Assembly: GCF_021568705.1 (NCBI RefSeq)
Contig: NZ_JAKGTH010000008.1
Location: forward strand, 124,001-188,000
DNA: 64,000 bases
DNA from: Gillisia lutea
Lineage (GTDB): Bacteria > Bacteroidota > Bacteroidia > Flavobacteriales > Flavobacteriaceae
Reading direction: 5' to 3'
The first letter of the stretch is position 1, and every line of letters starts with the position of its first letter. Made by a program: the position numbers and the translations under genes. Under the pieces are notes generated by a model that saw only the letters and a program-made list of their open reading frames with translations, ran no database searches and was not told where the DNA came from. Positions 53,156 through 62,522 of this stretch are shown piece by piece.

Positions 53156-55183
53156 ATGTTATTACCTACGGAAATTCGTTTGAAACATCGCGATTTAAAT
53201 TGGTTGAGTTTCAATGAACGAGTTTTGCAAGAAGCAGAAGATCCCATAAACCCGCTATATGAACGCATAAAGTTTTTAGCGATCTTCTCTTCTAATTTAG
53301 ATGAATATTTTCGCGTACGGGTATCTCAATTGAGACAAATGAAACGGGTGGAGAAAAGCATTCGTAAAAAACTTGCACTCCGCCCTAACAAGATCACCAA
53401 AGAGATCTTATCAGAAATAAAAGAACAACAACAAAAATTTGGTGAGATATATAATAGCCAAATAGTTCCTGAACTCGCAAAGAATGGAATCCATTTAATA
53501 GATTCCGATCATTATAATGCGGCACAACAGAACTATGTTAATGATGTTTTTGTAAATGAAATAAAGGCGCACATCAAACCTCAGGTAATCGACCTTTCAA
53601 TAGATTCGGAATTATTCCTTGAAAACAACACCCTATACTTTGCCATTCAATTCACTAATTCTGATCATTTAGGAATTGTAAATATCCCAAGTGATATCTG
53701 CGGCAGGTTCGTTTCTTTCAATAATAACGTGATCACATATTTGGATGACATCATACGAAATCAACTTTCTGTATTATTTCCAAAAGAGGAAATTTCAGGA
53801 ATCTATGAGATTAAATTATCCAGAGACGCCGAGTTATATATTGAAGATGAATTTAACGGGGTATTAGCAGAAAAGATTTATGAATCTTTGGCACAACGAA
53901 CTGATGGACAACCCACCCGCCTGCTTTATGATGCAGCAATGCCCAAAGACACTCAGAAAAGATTACGCCACCTTCTAAATTTGGGCAAGATCGATATGAT
54001 GCCCGGAGGGAAATATCATAATTTCAGTGATTTCTTTTCTTTTCCTGATCCTACGAATAACAAGGATCTTCATTATAAACCTTTACTTCCTATAAAACAT
54101 AAAGAGTTAGACGGTGCACCTGACTACTTTAAGGTAATCGCAAAAAAAGATCAGTCTGTTCATTTTCCATACATGTCCTTTTCATATGTAGAGACTTTTT
54201 TAGATCAAGCGGCGAATGATCCACAGGTGGAAACAATAAAGATCTCACTTTATAGGGTTGCAGATGAATCTAAGCTAACCTCAAGCCTATTAAAGGCATT
54301 AGACAATGGTAAGAATCTCACCGTTTTTGTAGAAGCCAAAGCCCGCTTTGATGAAGAGAATAATATAATTTGGGGAAGAAAATTTCAGGAAAAAGGCGCC
54401 ACCGTAATCTACAGCTATCCGAAGATTAAAGTTCATTCCAAAATAATGATGATTGAACGTAGAGAGGGAGATGAAATGATTAATTATGCTTATATAGGTA
54501 CCGGGAATTTTAATAGTAAAACTTCCAAGATTTACGGAGATCATGCCATCTTTACTGCCAATAAACATATTACAAAAGAACTTTCCCGAATTTTTAATGT
54601 CTTAGAAGGTAAGCTTATTATTCCTCGAGAAAAGCATTTATTCATTTCACCTTTCTCCACTCGCATCAATTTCACTAAGCTAATTATGAACGAAATTAGC
54701 AACGCGATGGATGGTAAAGAAGCTAAGATTACAGCTAAAATGAACAGTTTGGAAGATCCCGAAATCATTGAATGGCTATACAAAGCCAGCAATGCGGGAG
54801 TTAAGATCCATTTATTAATTCGCGGATTTACCTGCTTAGTACCGGGAATTGAAGGGCTTAGTGAAAACATTTACATTACCAGTATCGTAGATAGGTTTCT
54901 GGAGCATGGAAGGATCTATTTATTTGAGAATGGTGGAGATGAAAAGATATATTTTGGAAGCGCCGACTGGATGACGCGTAATTTAGATCGAAGAATTGAA
55001 GTGATCTCCCCTATTCTGGATGAAGATATCGCTCAGGAATTCAAGGATATTTTACATATTCAGCTGAGTGATAATGTAAAAGCGAGAATACAGGATAGCG
55101 AAGAAAATAATTATTACGTTAAGCAGAAAGCCGGAGAAAAAAAGATTCGTTCTCAATATGAGATCTATGAATATTTAAAATAA
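53156..55183 (+). CDS. ppk1: Polyphosphate kinase PPK1
   Basis: 675 residues, full-length PPK1. The N domain has DLNWLSFNERVLQEA, and IFSSNLDEYFRVRVSQL follows. The phosphorylated His is in KIKVHSKIMMIERR (about 425), with the second conserved His in RFLEHGRIYLFENG. It makes long-chain polyphosphate from ATP reversibly. The substrate-binding-like gene starts 11 bases downstream, so it is probably co-transcribed. There is no Ppx nearby. Confidence 0.94.
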   Translation: MLLPTEIRLKHRDLNWLSFNERVLQEAEDPINPLYERIKFLAIFSSNLDEYFRVRVSQLRQMKRVEKSIRKKLALRPNKITKEILSEIKEQQQKFGEIYNSQIVPELAKNGIHLIDSDHYNAAQQNYVNDVFVNEIKAHIKPQVIDLSIDSELFLENNTLYFAIQFTNSDHLGIVNIPSDICGRFVSFNNNVITYLDDIIRNQLSVLFPKEEISGIYEIKLSRDAELYIEDEFNGVLAEKIYESLAQRTDGQPTRLLYDAAMPKDTQKRLRHLLNLGKIDMMPGGKYHNFSDFFSFPDPTNNKDLHYKPLLPIKHKELDGAPDYFKVIAKKDQSVHFPYMSFSYVETFLDQAANDPQVETIKISLYRVADESKLTSSLLKALDNGKNLTVFVEAKARFDEENNIIWGRKFQEKGATVIYSYPKIKVHSKIMMIERREGDEMINYAYIGTGNFNSKTSKIYGDHAIFTANKHITKELSRIFNVLEGKLIIPREKHLFISPFSTRINFTKLIMNEISNAMDGKEAKITAKMNSLEDPEIIEWLYKASNAGVKIHLLIRGFTCLVPGIEGLSENIYITSIVDRFLEHGRIYLFENGGDEKIYFGSADWMTRNLDRRIEVISPILDEDIAQEFKDILHIQLSDNVKARIQDSEENNYYVKQKAGEKKIRSQYEIYEYLK

Positions 55184-55194
55184 AAACACACGGT

Positions 55195-56046
55195 ATGAAA
55201 ACAATAAGAGTAGGCGGAGTTCCGGAACATTTTAATCTTCCCTGGCATTTATGTATAGAAGAAGGAGATTTTGAATATGAACATCTTAATATTGAATGGA
55301 TAGATTTTCCAGGAGGTACCGGGGCCATGAATGCTGCTCTTAGAAATAACGAAATAGATGTTGCCATTATTCTTACTGAAGGCATTGTTAAGGATATTAT
55401 AGCCGGTAATCCTTCATCAATTATTCAAACCTATATTGAATCTCCTTTAATATGGGGAATTCATGTTGCTCAGGACTCAAAATATAAATCTTTAGAAAAC
55501 CTGGAAACAACCAAAGCTGCTATCAGTCGGATGGGATCAGGATCTCATTTGATGGCGTATGTAAATGCTCAAAATCAAGGATGGGATGTTTCAAAACTTC
55601 AATTTGAAATTGTAGGAGACATTAATTCTGCGGTAAATGCTTTGAGTTTGGATAAAGCTCAATATTTCATGTGGGAACATTTTACAACCAAACCATTGGT
55701 AGATAAAGGTGTTTTTAGAAGAGTGGCAGATTGCCCAACCCCCTGGCCTTGTTTTGTAGTAGCGGCACGTGAAGAAATCTTACATGATCATTCGCATGAG
55801 ATCAGAAAAATGTTAGGGGTTGTAAATGCTAAAAGTGCCAGTTTTAAAGAGATTCCGAATATACAAGAAGTTCTTGCGACACGTTATGAACAGAGACCTG
55901 AAGATATTAATAAATGGCTGGAGCTTACATCATGGAGCCAGAATCAAATTTCGAAAGAGGACTTAGAAACGGTTCAAAAAACTTTATTCGATCTAAAATT
56001 AATTCCGCGTACTGTAGACACTTCAAAATTAATTTATAATTTGTAG
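55195..56046 (+). CDS. Periplasmic-binding-protein-like protein without signal peptide
   Basis: 283 residues of the type 2 periplasmic-binding fold (NMT1/Ca3427-like): IRVGGVPEHFNLPWHLCIEEG, FPGGTGAMNAALRNNEIDVA and a second lobe with AISRMGSGSHLMAYV. There is no signal peptide or lipobox and no ABC permease or ATPase gene nearby, so it is likely cytosolic. Ca3427-like proteins occur in fungi and bacteria and their ligand is unknown. Its tight link to ppk1 is the only hint of context. Confidence 0.8.
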   Translation: MKTIRVGGVPEHFNLPWHLCIEEGDFEYEHLNIEWIDFPGGTGAMNAALRNNEIDVAIILTEGIVKDIIAGNPSSIIQTYIESPLIWGIHVAQDSKYKSLENLETTKAAISRMGSGSHLMAYVNAQNQGWDVSKLQFEIVGDINSAVNALSLDKAQYFMWEHFTTKPLVDKGVFRRVADCPTPWPCFVVAAREEILHDHSHEIRKMLGVVNAKSASFKEIPNIQEVLATRYEQRPEDINKWLELTSWSQNQISKEDLETVQKTLFDLKLIPRTVDTSKLIYNL

Positions 56047-56068
56047 ATTCTAAATTTAAATCCATTTG

Positions 56069-56662
56069 ATGAAAAAACTACTTCTTGCAGTCCTATTAAC
56101 CAGTTCTATTGCCTGCTTTTCCCAAGAAACTACCTCAGAGACCAAAACCATTTATAAACGAGATATCACCAAGAACGAATTGAGTATTGGAGCGCTCAAC
56201 TTGGTTGCGTTTGGAGCACTGGATATTACTTATGAAAGAATTATAAACCCTAATAGTAGCTGGGCTATTGAAGGTTTTGTAAAAGCTCTTAATCGTGAAA
56301 ATGAAGATGTAGCTGAAGCTTATTCCAGAGATTTCTCCTTAACCGGAAAATTTAAATATTTCTTTAGCGACAGAAGCGCCTGGGGATTCTATGTAAATGG
56401 CTTAGGAATGTTATCCAGCGGTGAATATGATAACGATGATTATATATACGTAGATGATGGTAATGGAGGAGGTTATTACACCGAAATAGATTCCGATAAA
56501 AAATATACCGATTTTGCTTTAGGTTTTGGTTTAGGAGGAAAGTTCGTTTCTAAGCAAGGTTTTGTCTTTGATCTTAGCACAGGAATTGGACGAAACCTTT
56601 TCAACTCTGATTCTCCAACCATAGTTGGGCAATTTAGCGCAAACTTAGGATACAGATTCTAA
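56069..56662 (+). CDS. DUF3575-like outer-membrane beta-barrel protein
   Basis: 197 residues from ATG 56069 (a TTG three bases earlier is also in frame). It has a signal peptide ending CFSQ. The beta-rich body contains NELSIGALNLVAFGALDITYER and a Gly/Tyr/Asp-rich loop (YDNDDYIYVDDGNGGGYY), and it ends in Phe (NLGYRF). It is probably an outer-membrane barrel of unknown role. Its last 18 bases overlap convergent ung. Confidence 0.78.
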   Translation: MKKLLLAVLLTSSIACFSQETTSETKTIYKRDITKNELSIGALNLVAFGALDITYERIINPNSSWAIEGFVKALNRENEDVAEAYSRDFSLTGKFKYFFSDRSAWGFYVNGLGMLSSGEYDNDDYIYVDDGNGGGYYTEIDSDKKYTDFALGFGLGGKFVSKQGFVFDLSTGIGRNLFNSDSPTIVGQFSANLGYRF

Positions 56663-57328
56663 CTGCCAGTTAATAGGTTCTTTTCCATGTGCCTCAAGAT
56701 AAGCATTGGTCTTACTGAAATGTTTATTTCCAAACCATAAACCCCTGTTAGCACTTAAAGGAGAAGGATGTCCAGTGGTTAGAATAAGATGTTTAGAGGA
56801 GTCAATTTTGGCTCCTTTCTTTTTCGCATAACCACCCCACAGTAAAAAAACCACATGCTCTTTTTCTTTTGAAATAAGCTCTATAACCTTATCGGTAAAC
56901 TTTTCCCAACCCTTTTTTTTATGAGACCCTGCCTGTCCGGCCCTAACCGAAAGTACCGCGTTTAAAAGCAATACACCTTGATCTGCCCACGAATGCAAAT
57001 TCCCTGTTGAAGGAATTTCTATACCTAGATCGTTATGTAACTCTTTATAAATATTTATTAGTGAAGGTGGAATAGTTACTTCCTCATTAACCGAAAAACA
57101 CAAGCCATGAGCCTGATTAGGACCATGATAAGGGTCTTGTCCAATTATAACCACTTTAACATCATCGAAATTTGTTCTGTTAAAAGCTTCAAAAATCAAG
57201 TTTTCGGGAGGATAACAACTTGTATCTTGGTATTCTGAAGTCACAAAATCGTTCAGATCATTAAAATAAGTCTTATTTAATTCATCGGTTAATTCTTTTT
57301 TCCAAGAGGGATGGATATTGACCTTCAT
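56645..57328 (-). CDS. ung: Uracil-DNA glycosylase, family 1
   Basis: 227 residues. The water-activating motif VVIIGQDPYHGPNQAHG, LLLNAVLSVRAG and the DNA-intercalating HPSPLSANRG are intact. It removes uracil from DNA. It is convergent with and overlaps the barrel gene, and divergent from mutS2 with a 47-base gap, so the two repair genes share a promoter region. Confidence 0.95.
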   Translation of the reverse strand: MKVNIHPSWKKELTDELNKTYFNDLNDFVTSEYQDTSCYPPENLIFEAFNRTNFDDVKVVIIGQDPYHGPNQAHGLCFSVNEEVTIPPSLINIYKELHNDLGIEIPSTGNLHSWADQGVLLLNAVLSVRAGQAGSHKKKGWEKFTDKVIELISKEKEHVVFLLWGGYAKKKGAKIDSSKHLILTTGHPSPLSANRGLWFGNKHFSKTNAYLEAHGKEPINWQLESVS

Positions 57329-57339
57329 TATAATTTCTG

Positions 57340-57347
57340 TAAATTTG
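57340..57347 (+). promoter_or_regulatory. Candidate -7 promoter element for mutS2
   Basis: TAAATTTG matches TAnnTTTG. The ung start lies just 12 bases to the left, so divergent promoters probably overlap here. Confidence 0.45.
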
Positions 57348-57375
57348 TACCACCCAAAAGTAGGGAAAAATTAGT

Positions 57376-59562
57376 ATGATAAAAATTGCCGCAAAAAGCC
57401 TGTTAGATCTAGAATTTCCAAGTGTTTGTAAACAAATTAGTGAATTGTGCATTACCACAATGGGAATTGAAAAAGCACTGGAAATTGTACCATATACCAA
57501 ACCTTCAGAAGCACTCTTCGGATTGCATCAAACCCAGGAATATCTAAGCTCCTATCAACAGGAAAGCAGAATTCCAAATCATGGATTTGACAGTATCCAC
57601 AAAGAGATAAAGATGCTCGGCATCGAGAATGCCATATTAGAACTGGGTGGTTTTAGAAAGATTACCAGCCTCGCTGAAACGGCTAATACTCAAATTCGAT
57701 TTTTCTATAAATTCAAAGAACTTTATCCTTCCCTATTTGAAACTACTGAAGAAGTAGAATACACCAAAATCATTAATGAAAGGATCGATCAAATAATTGA
57801 TAGGTTTGGAGAAGTAAAAGATGAAGCCTCTCCCCTTTTGTTAAATATCAGGCGTTCAATGAATGCTGTAAAAGGAAAGATCAATTCCAGTTTTACCACT
57901 GCGTTGTCAAGATACAACGAATACGGGTATCTAGATGAAATTAGGGAAAGCGTTGTAGAGAACATTAGGGTACTTGCAGTAAAGGCCATGTATCGCAAAA
58001 AAGTGAAAGGTGGTATTCTCGGGAGCTCTAAAACCGGAAGTATCGTCTATATTCAACCGGAGGCTACTCAAACTCATACCAGAGAACTCAATGGGTTAGA
58101 GTATGAAGAAAAAGAGGAAGTTAACCGCATATTAAAAGAATTAAGCGATTTTTTAAGGCCTTATCGAGAGCTTTTAGAGAAATATCAACAACTGTTAAGT
58201 GATATTGATGTAATAGCCGCAAAAGCTAAATATGCCAGAGAGATCAATGGGATTCTACCCAAAATAACGAAAGAAAGGGAGTTACACTTAATAAATGCCT
58301 ACCATCCCTTATTATACAGGAACAATAAGAAAACAGGAGATAAAACCTATCCACAAAGTATAAAATTAGCCACGGATAATCGAATTATTGTAATTAGCGG
58401 TCCAAATGCCGGGGGTAAAAGTATTACGCTTAAAACCGTCGGACTTTTACAAATCATGCTGCAAAGTGGAATTCTCATTCCGGTGCATGAATACAGCCGA
58501 ATGTGCCTTTTCAACAAGATACTTACCGATATTGGTGACAATCAATCCATTGAAAATCATTTAAGTACTTATAGCTATCGCCTTAAGAACATGAATTATT
58601 TCTTGAAGAAATGCGACGATAAGACTTTATTCTTAATAGATGAATTTGGAACCGGAAGTGACCCTGAACTTGGGGGAGCATTGGCAGAAACATTTTTGGA
58701 AGTATTCTATGAGCGAGAGGCCTTTGGAATTCTAACTACGCATTATACTAACCTGAAAATGCTAGCGAATGAACTTCCTAATATGACCAATGCAAATATG
58801 ATGTTCGATTCGAGAACCTTAGAACCATTGTTCAAATTAAATCTAGGAGAAGCCGGAAGTTCCTTTACATTTGAAGTAGCACAAAAAAATGGTATCCCAT
58901 ATAGCCTTATCAATCGTTCCAAGAAAAAAGTGGAGCGAGGAAAGATTCGCTTTGATAAAAGTATTGCCGATTTGCAAAAAGAGCGTAGTAAACTTCAAAA
59001 GACAACCGACGCTTTAAAAAATAAAGAGTTAAAAACGGCTCAGCAAAAAGAGAAACTTGAAGAAGTAAATACCAAAGTTCAGCAAAAACTGGAGAGCTAT
59101 CAGGAATTATTTGATAGCAATCAGCGGCTTATTTATTTAGGTCAGAAGATCAATGATATTAGCGAAAAATATTTTGTTAATAAACAGAAGAAAGAACTGA
59201 TTGGCGAATTCTTAAAGATCGTAGAAATTGAAAATTCAAAACGAAAGAAAGAGTCAGCCAAACAAATCAAGATCAAAAAACTGAAGGAGAAAAAAGTGCT
59301 TGCGGAAGCGGAAAAAACTGTAGAAGTCATTAGGCAACGCAAAAAAGAGGAAAAGAAGAAAGAAGAAATCAAAAAGAAAATTGAAGAAAATAAACCAAAA
59401 GCTAATTTAAAAATTGGAGATAGAGTTCGACTGGAAGATGGAAAAGCAGTAGGCTCTATAGATGCTATTGAAAAGGGAAAAGCTATTGTAAATTACGGTA
59501 TGTTTACCACTAATGTTTCATTAGATCAATTAGAACTGGTACAAGCAGTTAAAAAGAAATAG
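57376..59562 (+). CDS. MutS2-family DNA-binding ATPase without Smr domain
   Basis: 728 residues. The N-terminal core/lever region leads to an ABC-type ATPase: Walker A ISGPNAGGKS, signature region DNQSIENHLSTYS, Walker B TLFLIDEFGTGSDP and switch TTHYTNLK. A long coiled coil (about 520-640, Lys/Glu-rich) and a small C-terminal KOW/SH3-like stretch (KIGDRVRLEDGKAVGSI) follow. The Smr nuclease domain that closes most MutS2 proteins is absent. It may limit recombination or act on stalled ribosomes, as MutS2 proteins do elsewhere; without Smr, nicking activity is doubtful. Confidence 0.88.
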   Translation: MIKIAAKSLLDLEFPSVCKQISELCITTMGIEKALEIVPYTKPSEALFGLHQTQEYLSSYQQESRIPNHGFDSIHKEIKMLGIENAILELGGFRKITSLAETANTQIRFFYKFKELYPSLFETTEEVEYTKIINERIDQIIDRFGEVKDEASPLLLNIRRSMNAVKGKINSSFTTALSRYNEYGYLDEIRESVVENIRVLAVKAMYRKKVKGGILGSSKTGSIVYIQPEATQTHTRELNGLEYEEKEEVNRILKELSDFLRPYRELLEKYQQLLSDIDVIAAKAKYAREINGILPKITKERELHLINAYHPLLYRNNKKTGDKTYPQSIKLATDNRIIVISGPNAGGKSITLKTVGLLQIMLQSGILIPVHEYSRMCLFNKILTDIGDNQSIENHLSTYSYRLKNMNYFLKKCDDKTLFLIDEFGTGSDPELGGALAETFLEVFYEREAFGILTTHYTNLKMLANELPNMTNANMMFDSRTLEPLFKLNLGEAGSSFTFEVAQKNGIPYSLINRSKKKVERGKIRFDKSIADLQKERSKLQKTTDALKNKELKTAQQKEKLEEVNTKVQQKLESYQELFDSNQRLIYLGQKINDISEKYFVNKQKKELIGEFLKIVEIENSKRKKESAKQIKIKKLKEKKVLAEAEKTVEVIRQRKKEEKKKEEIKKKIEENKPKANLKIGDRVRLEDGKAVGSIDAIEKGKAIVNYGMFTTNVSLDQLELVQAVKKK

Positions 59563-59566
59563 AATT

Positions 59567-60007
59567 ATGGAGACAACTTCTCTTGAAATGATACATACTA
59601 TTCCAAAAGATAAGAAGATCATTCTTTTTGACGGAGTGTGCAATCTTTGCAATAATGCTGTTAATTATGTTATTGAACATGATAAGGGAGACACTTTCGT
59701 TTTTGCCTCTTTACAAAGTGAAATTGGAAAGCACCTTATGCAGGAACGGCATATAGATCCCACAAGTATTGATTCTATTGTTATGATAGACCCAGGAGTT
59801 GCGTATTATCAAAAATCTACAGCGGCTTTAGAAATAGCAAAAGATCTAACAGGTGGATATTCCTGGTTAAAACATTTCTTATTCCTTCCCGAGGTTCTAA
59901 GAGACGGGGTTTATGATGTTATAGCTAAGAATCGCTATAAATGGTTCGGAAAAAAGGAATCTTGCATGATTCCTTCTCCCGAATTAAAGTCTAAATTTCT
60001 TGATTAA
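59567..60007 (+). CDS. DCC-family thiol-disulfide oxidoreductase-like protein (DUF393)
   Basis: 146 residues. The family motif is FDGVCNLCNN (DxxCxxC), followed by FASLQSE and VMIDPGVAYYQKSTAALEIA. It is thioredoxin-like, and the function is unproven. It starts 4 bases after mutS2, an operon-like link. Its last 17 bases overlap the convergent symporter gene. Confidence 0.88.
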   Translation: METTSLEMIHTIPKDKKIILFDGVCNLCNNAVNYVIEHDKGDTFVFASLQSEIGKHLMQERHIDPTSIDSIVMIDPGVAYYQKSTAALEIAKDLTGGYSWLKHFLFLPEVLRDGVYDVIAKNRYKWFGKKESCMIPSPELKSKFLD

Positions 60008-61322
60008 CAACTTGTGTTTTTTCTGCTGGATAGTTATCATCCCAGTCCTTTACGTTAGGAGGTCCTAATTTATCTACAGATTTTGCAACTAACATTGACA
60101 CTGCAGCATCTCCGGTAACATTTACTGTTGTTCTACACATATCTAATGGTCTGTCTACAGCAAATATTAAGGCCAATCCTGCTTCAGGAATTCCGGCCTG
60201 CGCCAATACAATTACCAACATCACCATTCCGGCTCCAGGAACTGCAGCGGAACCAATGGAGGCTAAAGTTGCAGTTACAATAATTCCTAATTGCGCCCCA
60301 ATACTCAAATCTATACCAAAGGCCTGTGCAATAAAAACAGCCGCTACAGCCTGATATAAACTTGTTCCGTCCATATTAATGGTTGCACCAATTGGCAGCA
60401 CAAAACTGGCAACTTCTTTGTGAACCCCTAAATGTTCTTCCACGCGTTCCATGGTAACAGGTAAGGTTGCTGCACTCGAACTGGTTGAAAATGCCAATAA
60501 CTGTGCTGGAGAAATACCATTAAGAAAGAATCCTGGTTTGTTTTTTGTGAAAATCCATACAATTAAAATATAGAAGCCCATCATAAGGGCCAATCCAACA
60601 ATAACGGTTAAGGCATACATAGCAAGAGCAGCAAAGAGATCGGTGCTGGGAGACTCCACCACCAAAGCTGCTAATAATGCAAACACCCCATATGGCGCTG
60701 CCAGCATAATAATATCTATCATTTTCAGAATAACTTCATTAAAGCCATCAAAAAAGTCTTTTACCGGTTTTGAAGTTTTTTCAGGAATAAGTATAAGTCC
60801 TATTCCAAAGAATATAGCAAAGAAAATTACCTGCAACATATTGCCATTATCACTGGCCGCATCAAAGATATTACTCGGCACGATATCTTCTAAAGCCTGA
60901 AGTGGACCTGCGTCCTTCTGCCTTTGTGCATCGGCGATTCTAACAGAAGCATCACCTTCATAACTGGTAATAAGATCATTTCTGGTTTCTTCACTAATGG
61001 CACTCCCAGGTTTAATGAGATTTACCATACCTAGACCAATGGAAACAGCAATAACGGTAGTAATAATATAGGTAAGAATAGTTCGGGTACCCATCTGGGA
61101 TAACTTCGAAATATCCTTTAGATCGGAAATCCCTTTTATAAGTGATGCTAAAATCAGCGGAACTGCAATTAGTTTTAGGGCATTAATGAAGATGTTTCCA
61201 AATGGTTTTATCCAGTCACTTACAAAATCGGCTCCCCAACTAAAATTGGTTAGGATAAGTGCAAAAAGAACCCCAGTTAACATTCCCAATAAAATCTGCC
61301 AGTGCAGCGCTAATTTTTTCAT
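59991..61322 (-). CDS. Dicarboxylate/amino acid:cation symporter (DAACS, GltP/DctA family)
   Basis: 443 residues of the GltPh fold, about eight helices and two hairpins. Re-entrant loop 1 has FSTSSSAATLPVTMERVEEHL, helix 7 has GATINMDGTSLYQ with its NMDGT, and helix 8 has DRPLDMCRTTVNVTGD with Asp and Arg for substrate carboxyl binding. It takes up glutamate, aspartate or C4-dicarboxylates with Na+ or H+. It overlaps the DCC gene by 17 bases at its 3' end, and aroC ends 24 bases upstream on the same strand. Confidence 0.9.
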   Translation of the reverse strand: MKKLALHWQILLGMLTGVLFALILTNFSWGADFVSDWIKPFGNIFINALKLIAVPLILASLIKGISDLKDISKLSQMGTRTILTYIITTVIAVSIGLGMVNLIKPGSAISEETRNDLITSYEGDASVRIADAQRQKDAGPLQALEDIVPSNIFDAASDNGNMLQVIFFAIFFGIGLILIPEKTSKPVKDFFDGFNEVILKMIDIIMLAAPYGVFALLAALVVESPSTDLFAALAMYALTVIVGLALMMGFYILIVWIFTKNKPGFFLNGISPAQLLAFSTSSSAATLPVTMERVEEHLGVHKEVASFVLPIGATINMDGTSLYQAVAAVFIAQAFGIDLSIGAQLGIIVTATLASIGSAAVPGAGMVMLVIVLAQAGIPEAGLALIFAVDRPLDMCRTTVNVTGDAAVSMLVAKSVDKLGPPNVKDWDDNYPAEKTQVVNQEI

Positions 61323-61346
61323 ATCTCTATATCAAGTATTTTTTTG

Positions 61347-62411
61347 TTATATTCTAGAAAGTTTGTTTAATAGCCAGAAATCGGCTAATACTAAAGCAGC
61401 CATTGCTTCTACTATGGGTACAGCTCTTGGAACTACACAAGGATCATGTCTCCCTTTTCCAACCATCTCCACTTCTTCTCCTTTAGAATTAATTGTTTGC
61501 TGCTTTTGCATTATAGTGGCTACTGGTTTAAAAGCAACGTTAAAGTAAATATCCATTCCGTTTGAAATGCCCCCTTGAATACCTCCACTCAGATTGGTTC
61601 TTGTAGAGCCATCGGTGTTGAAAAGATCGTTGTGGTCACTTCCTTTCATAGCAGTTCCTTCAAAACCACTACCATATTCAAATCCTTTTACAGCATTTAT
61701 AGAAAGCATCGCTTTCCCGAGTTGCGCATGTAAACGGTCGAACACTGGTTCTCCCAGACCTTTAGGCACATTTTTGATCACACATTGCACAGTACCACCT
61801 ACGGTATCCCCCTGAGCTCTAATTTCTCGTATGTAAGCTTCCATTTTATCTGCGGAAGCAGTATCAGGACAACGTACCGGGTTCGATTCAATTAAACTGA
61901 AATCGATATCCTTGTATTCCTTATCTAATTTTATATGCCCCACCGATGCAGTATAGGCGGTTATTGATATTTGTGGTAGCAGCTGTTTAGCTATTGCTCC
62001 CCCCACTACCCTACATGCGGTTTCTCTGGCTGAAGAGCGACCGCCACCTCGATAGTCGCGAACTCCATACTTTTCATCATATGTATAATCGGCATGAGAA
62101 GGCCTGTAAGAATCTTTTATATGTGAATAATCCTTAGATTTTTGATTGGCATTCTTAATGGTAAAACCTATAGGAGTACCCGTAGTTTTCCCTTCAAAAA
62201 TTCCGGAAAGGAACTCTACTGTATCGGGTTCTTTTCTTTGAGTAACTATAGCCGATTGACCAGGTCTTCGCTTATCAAGTTCTTCTTGAATTTTATCAAG
62301 ATCAAGTGAAATTCCAGCTGGACACCCGTCTATTACACCTCCAATGGCAACTCCATGAGATTCCCCAAAAGTGGTAAGTTTAAATACTGTTCCGAAGGTG
62401 TTTCCAGCCAT
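61347..62411 (-). CDS. aroC: Chorismate synthase
   Basis: About 354 residues from ATG 62411 ([20 protein letters not shown]); the frame extends six residues further to 62429. Landmarks are RRPGQSA, the flavin-binding [19 protein letters not shown] and [10 protein letters not shown]. It converts EPSP to chorismate using reduced FMN in the last step of the shikimate pathway. It is transcribed with the symporter, possibly as an operon. Confidence 0.95.
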   Translation of the reverse strand: MAGNTFGTVFKLTTFGESHGVAIGGVIDGCPAGISLDLDKIQEELDKRRPGQSAIVTQRKEPDTVEFLSGIFEGKTTGTPIGFTIKNANQKSKDYSHIKDSYRPSHADYTYDEKYGVRDYRGGGRSSARETACRVVGGAIAKQLLPQISITAYTASVGHIKLDKEYKDIDFSLIESNPVRCPDTASADKMEAYIREIRAQGDTVGGTVQCVIKNVPKGLGEPVFDRLHAQLGKAMLSINAVKGFEYGSGFEGTAMKGSDHNDLFNTDGSTRTNLSGGIQGGISNGMDIYFNVAFKPVATIMQKQQTINSKGEEVEMVGKGRHDPCVVPRAVPIVEAMAALVLADFWLLNKLSRI

Positions 62412-62522
62412 AAATTCGATTTTGAACAAATGTAATTTTTTAACTACATATTTAAAAATCTAAACCTATTTAATATGATTTAGACTTTTTTGATAATTTA
62501 AAAGCTTTATTAGCTGTTTTCT

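Noticed and set aside
55195-56046. Component of an ABC uptake system
   Set aside because: No permease, ATPase or signal peptide nearby; called a signal-less binding-fold protein instead.
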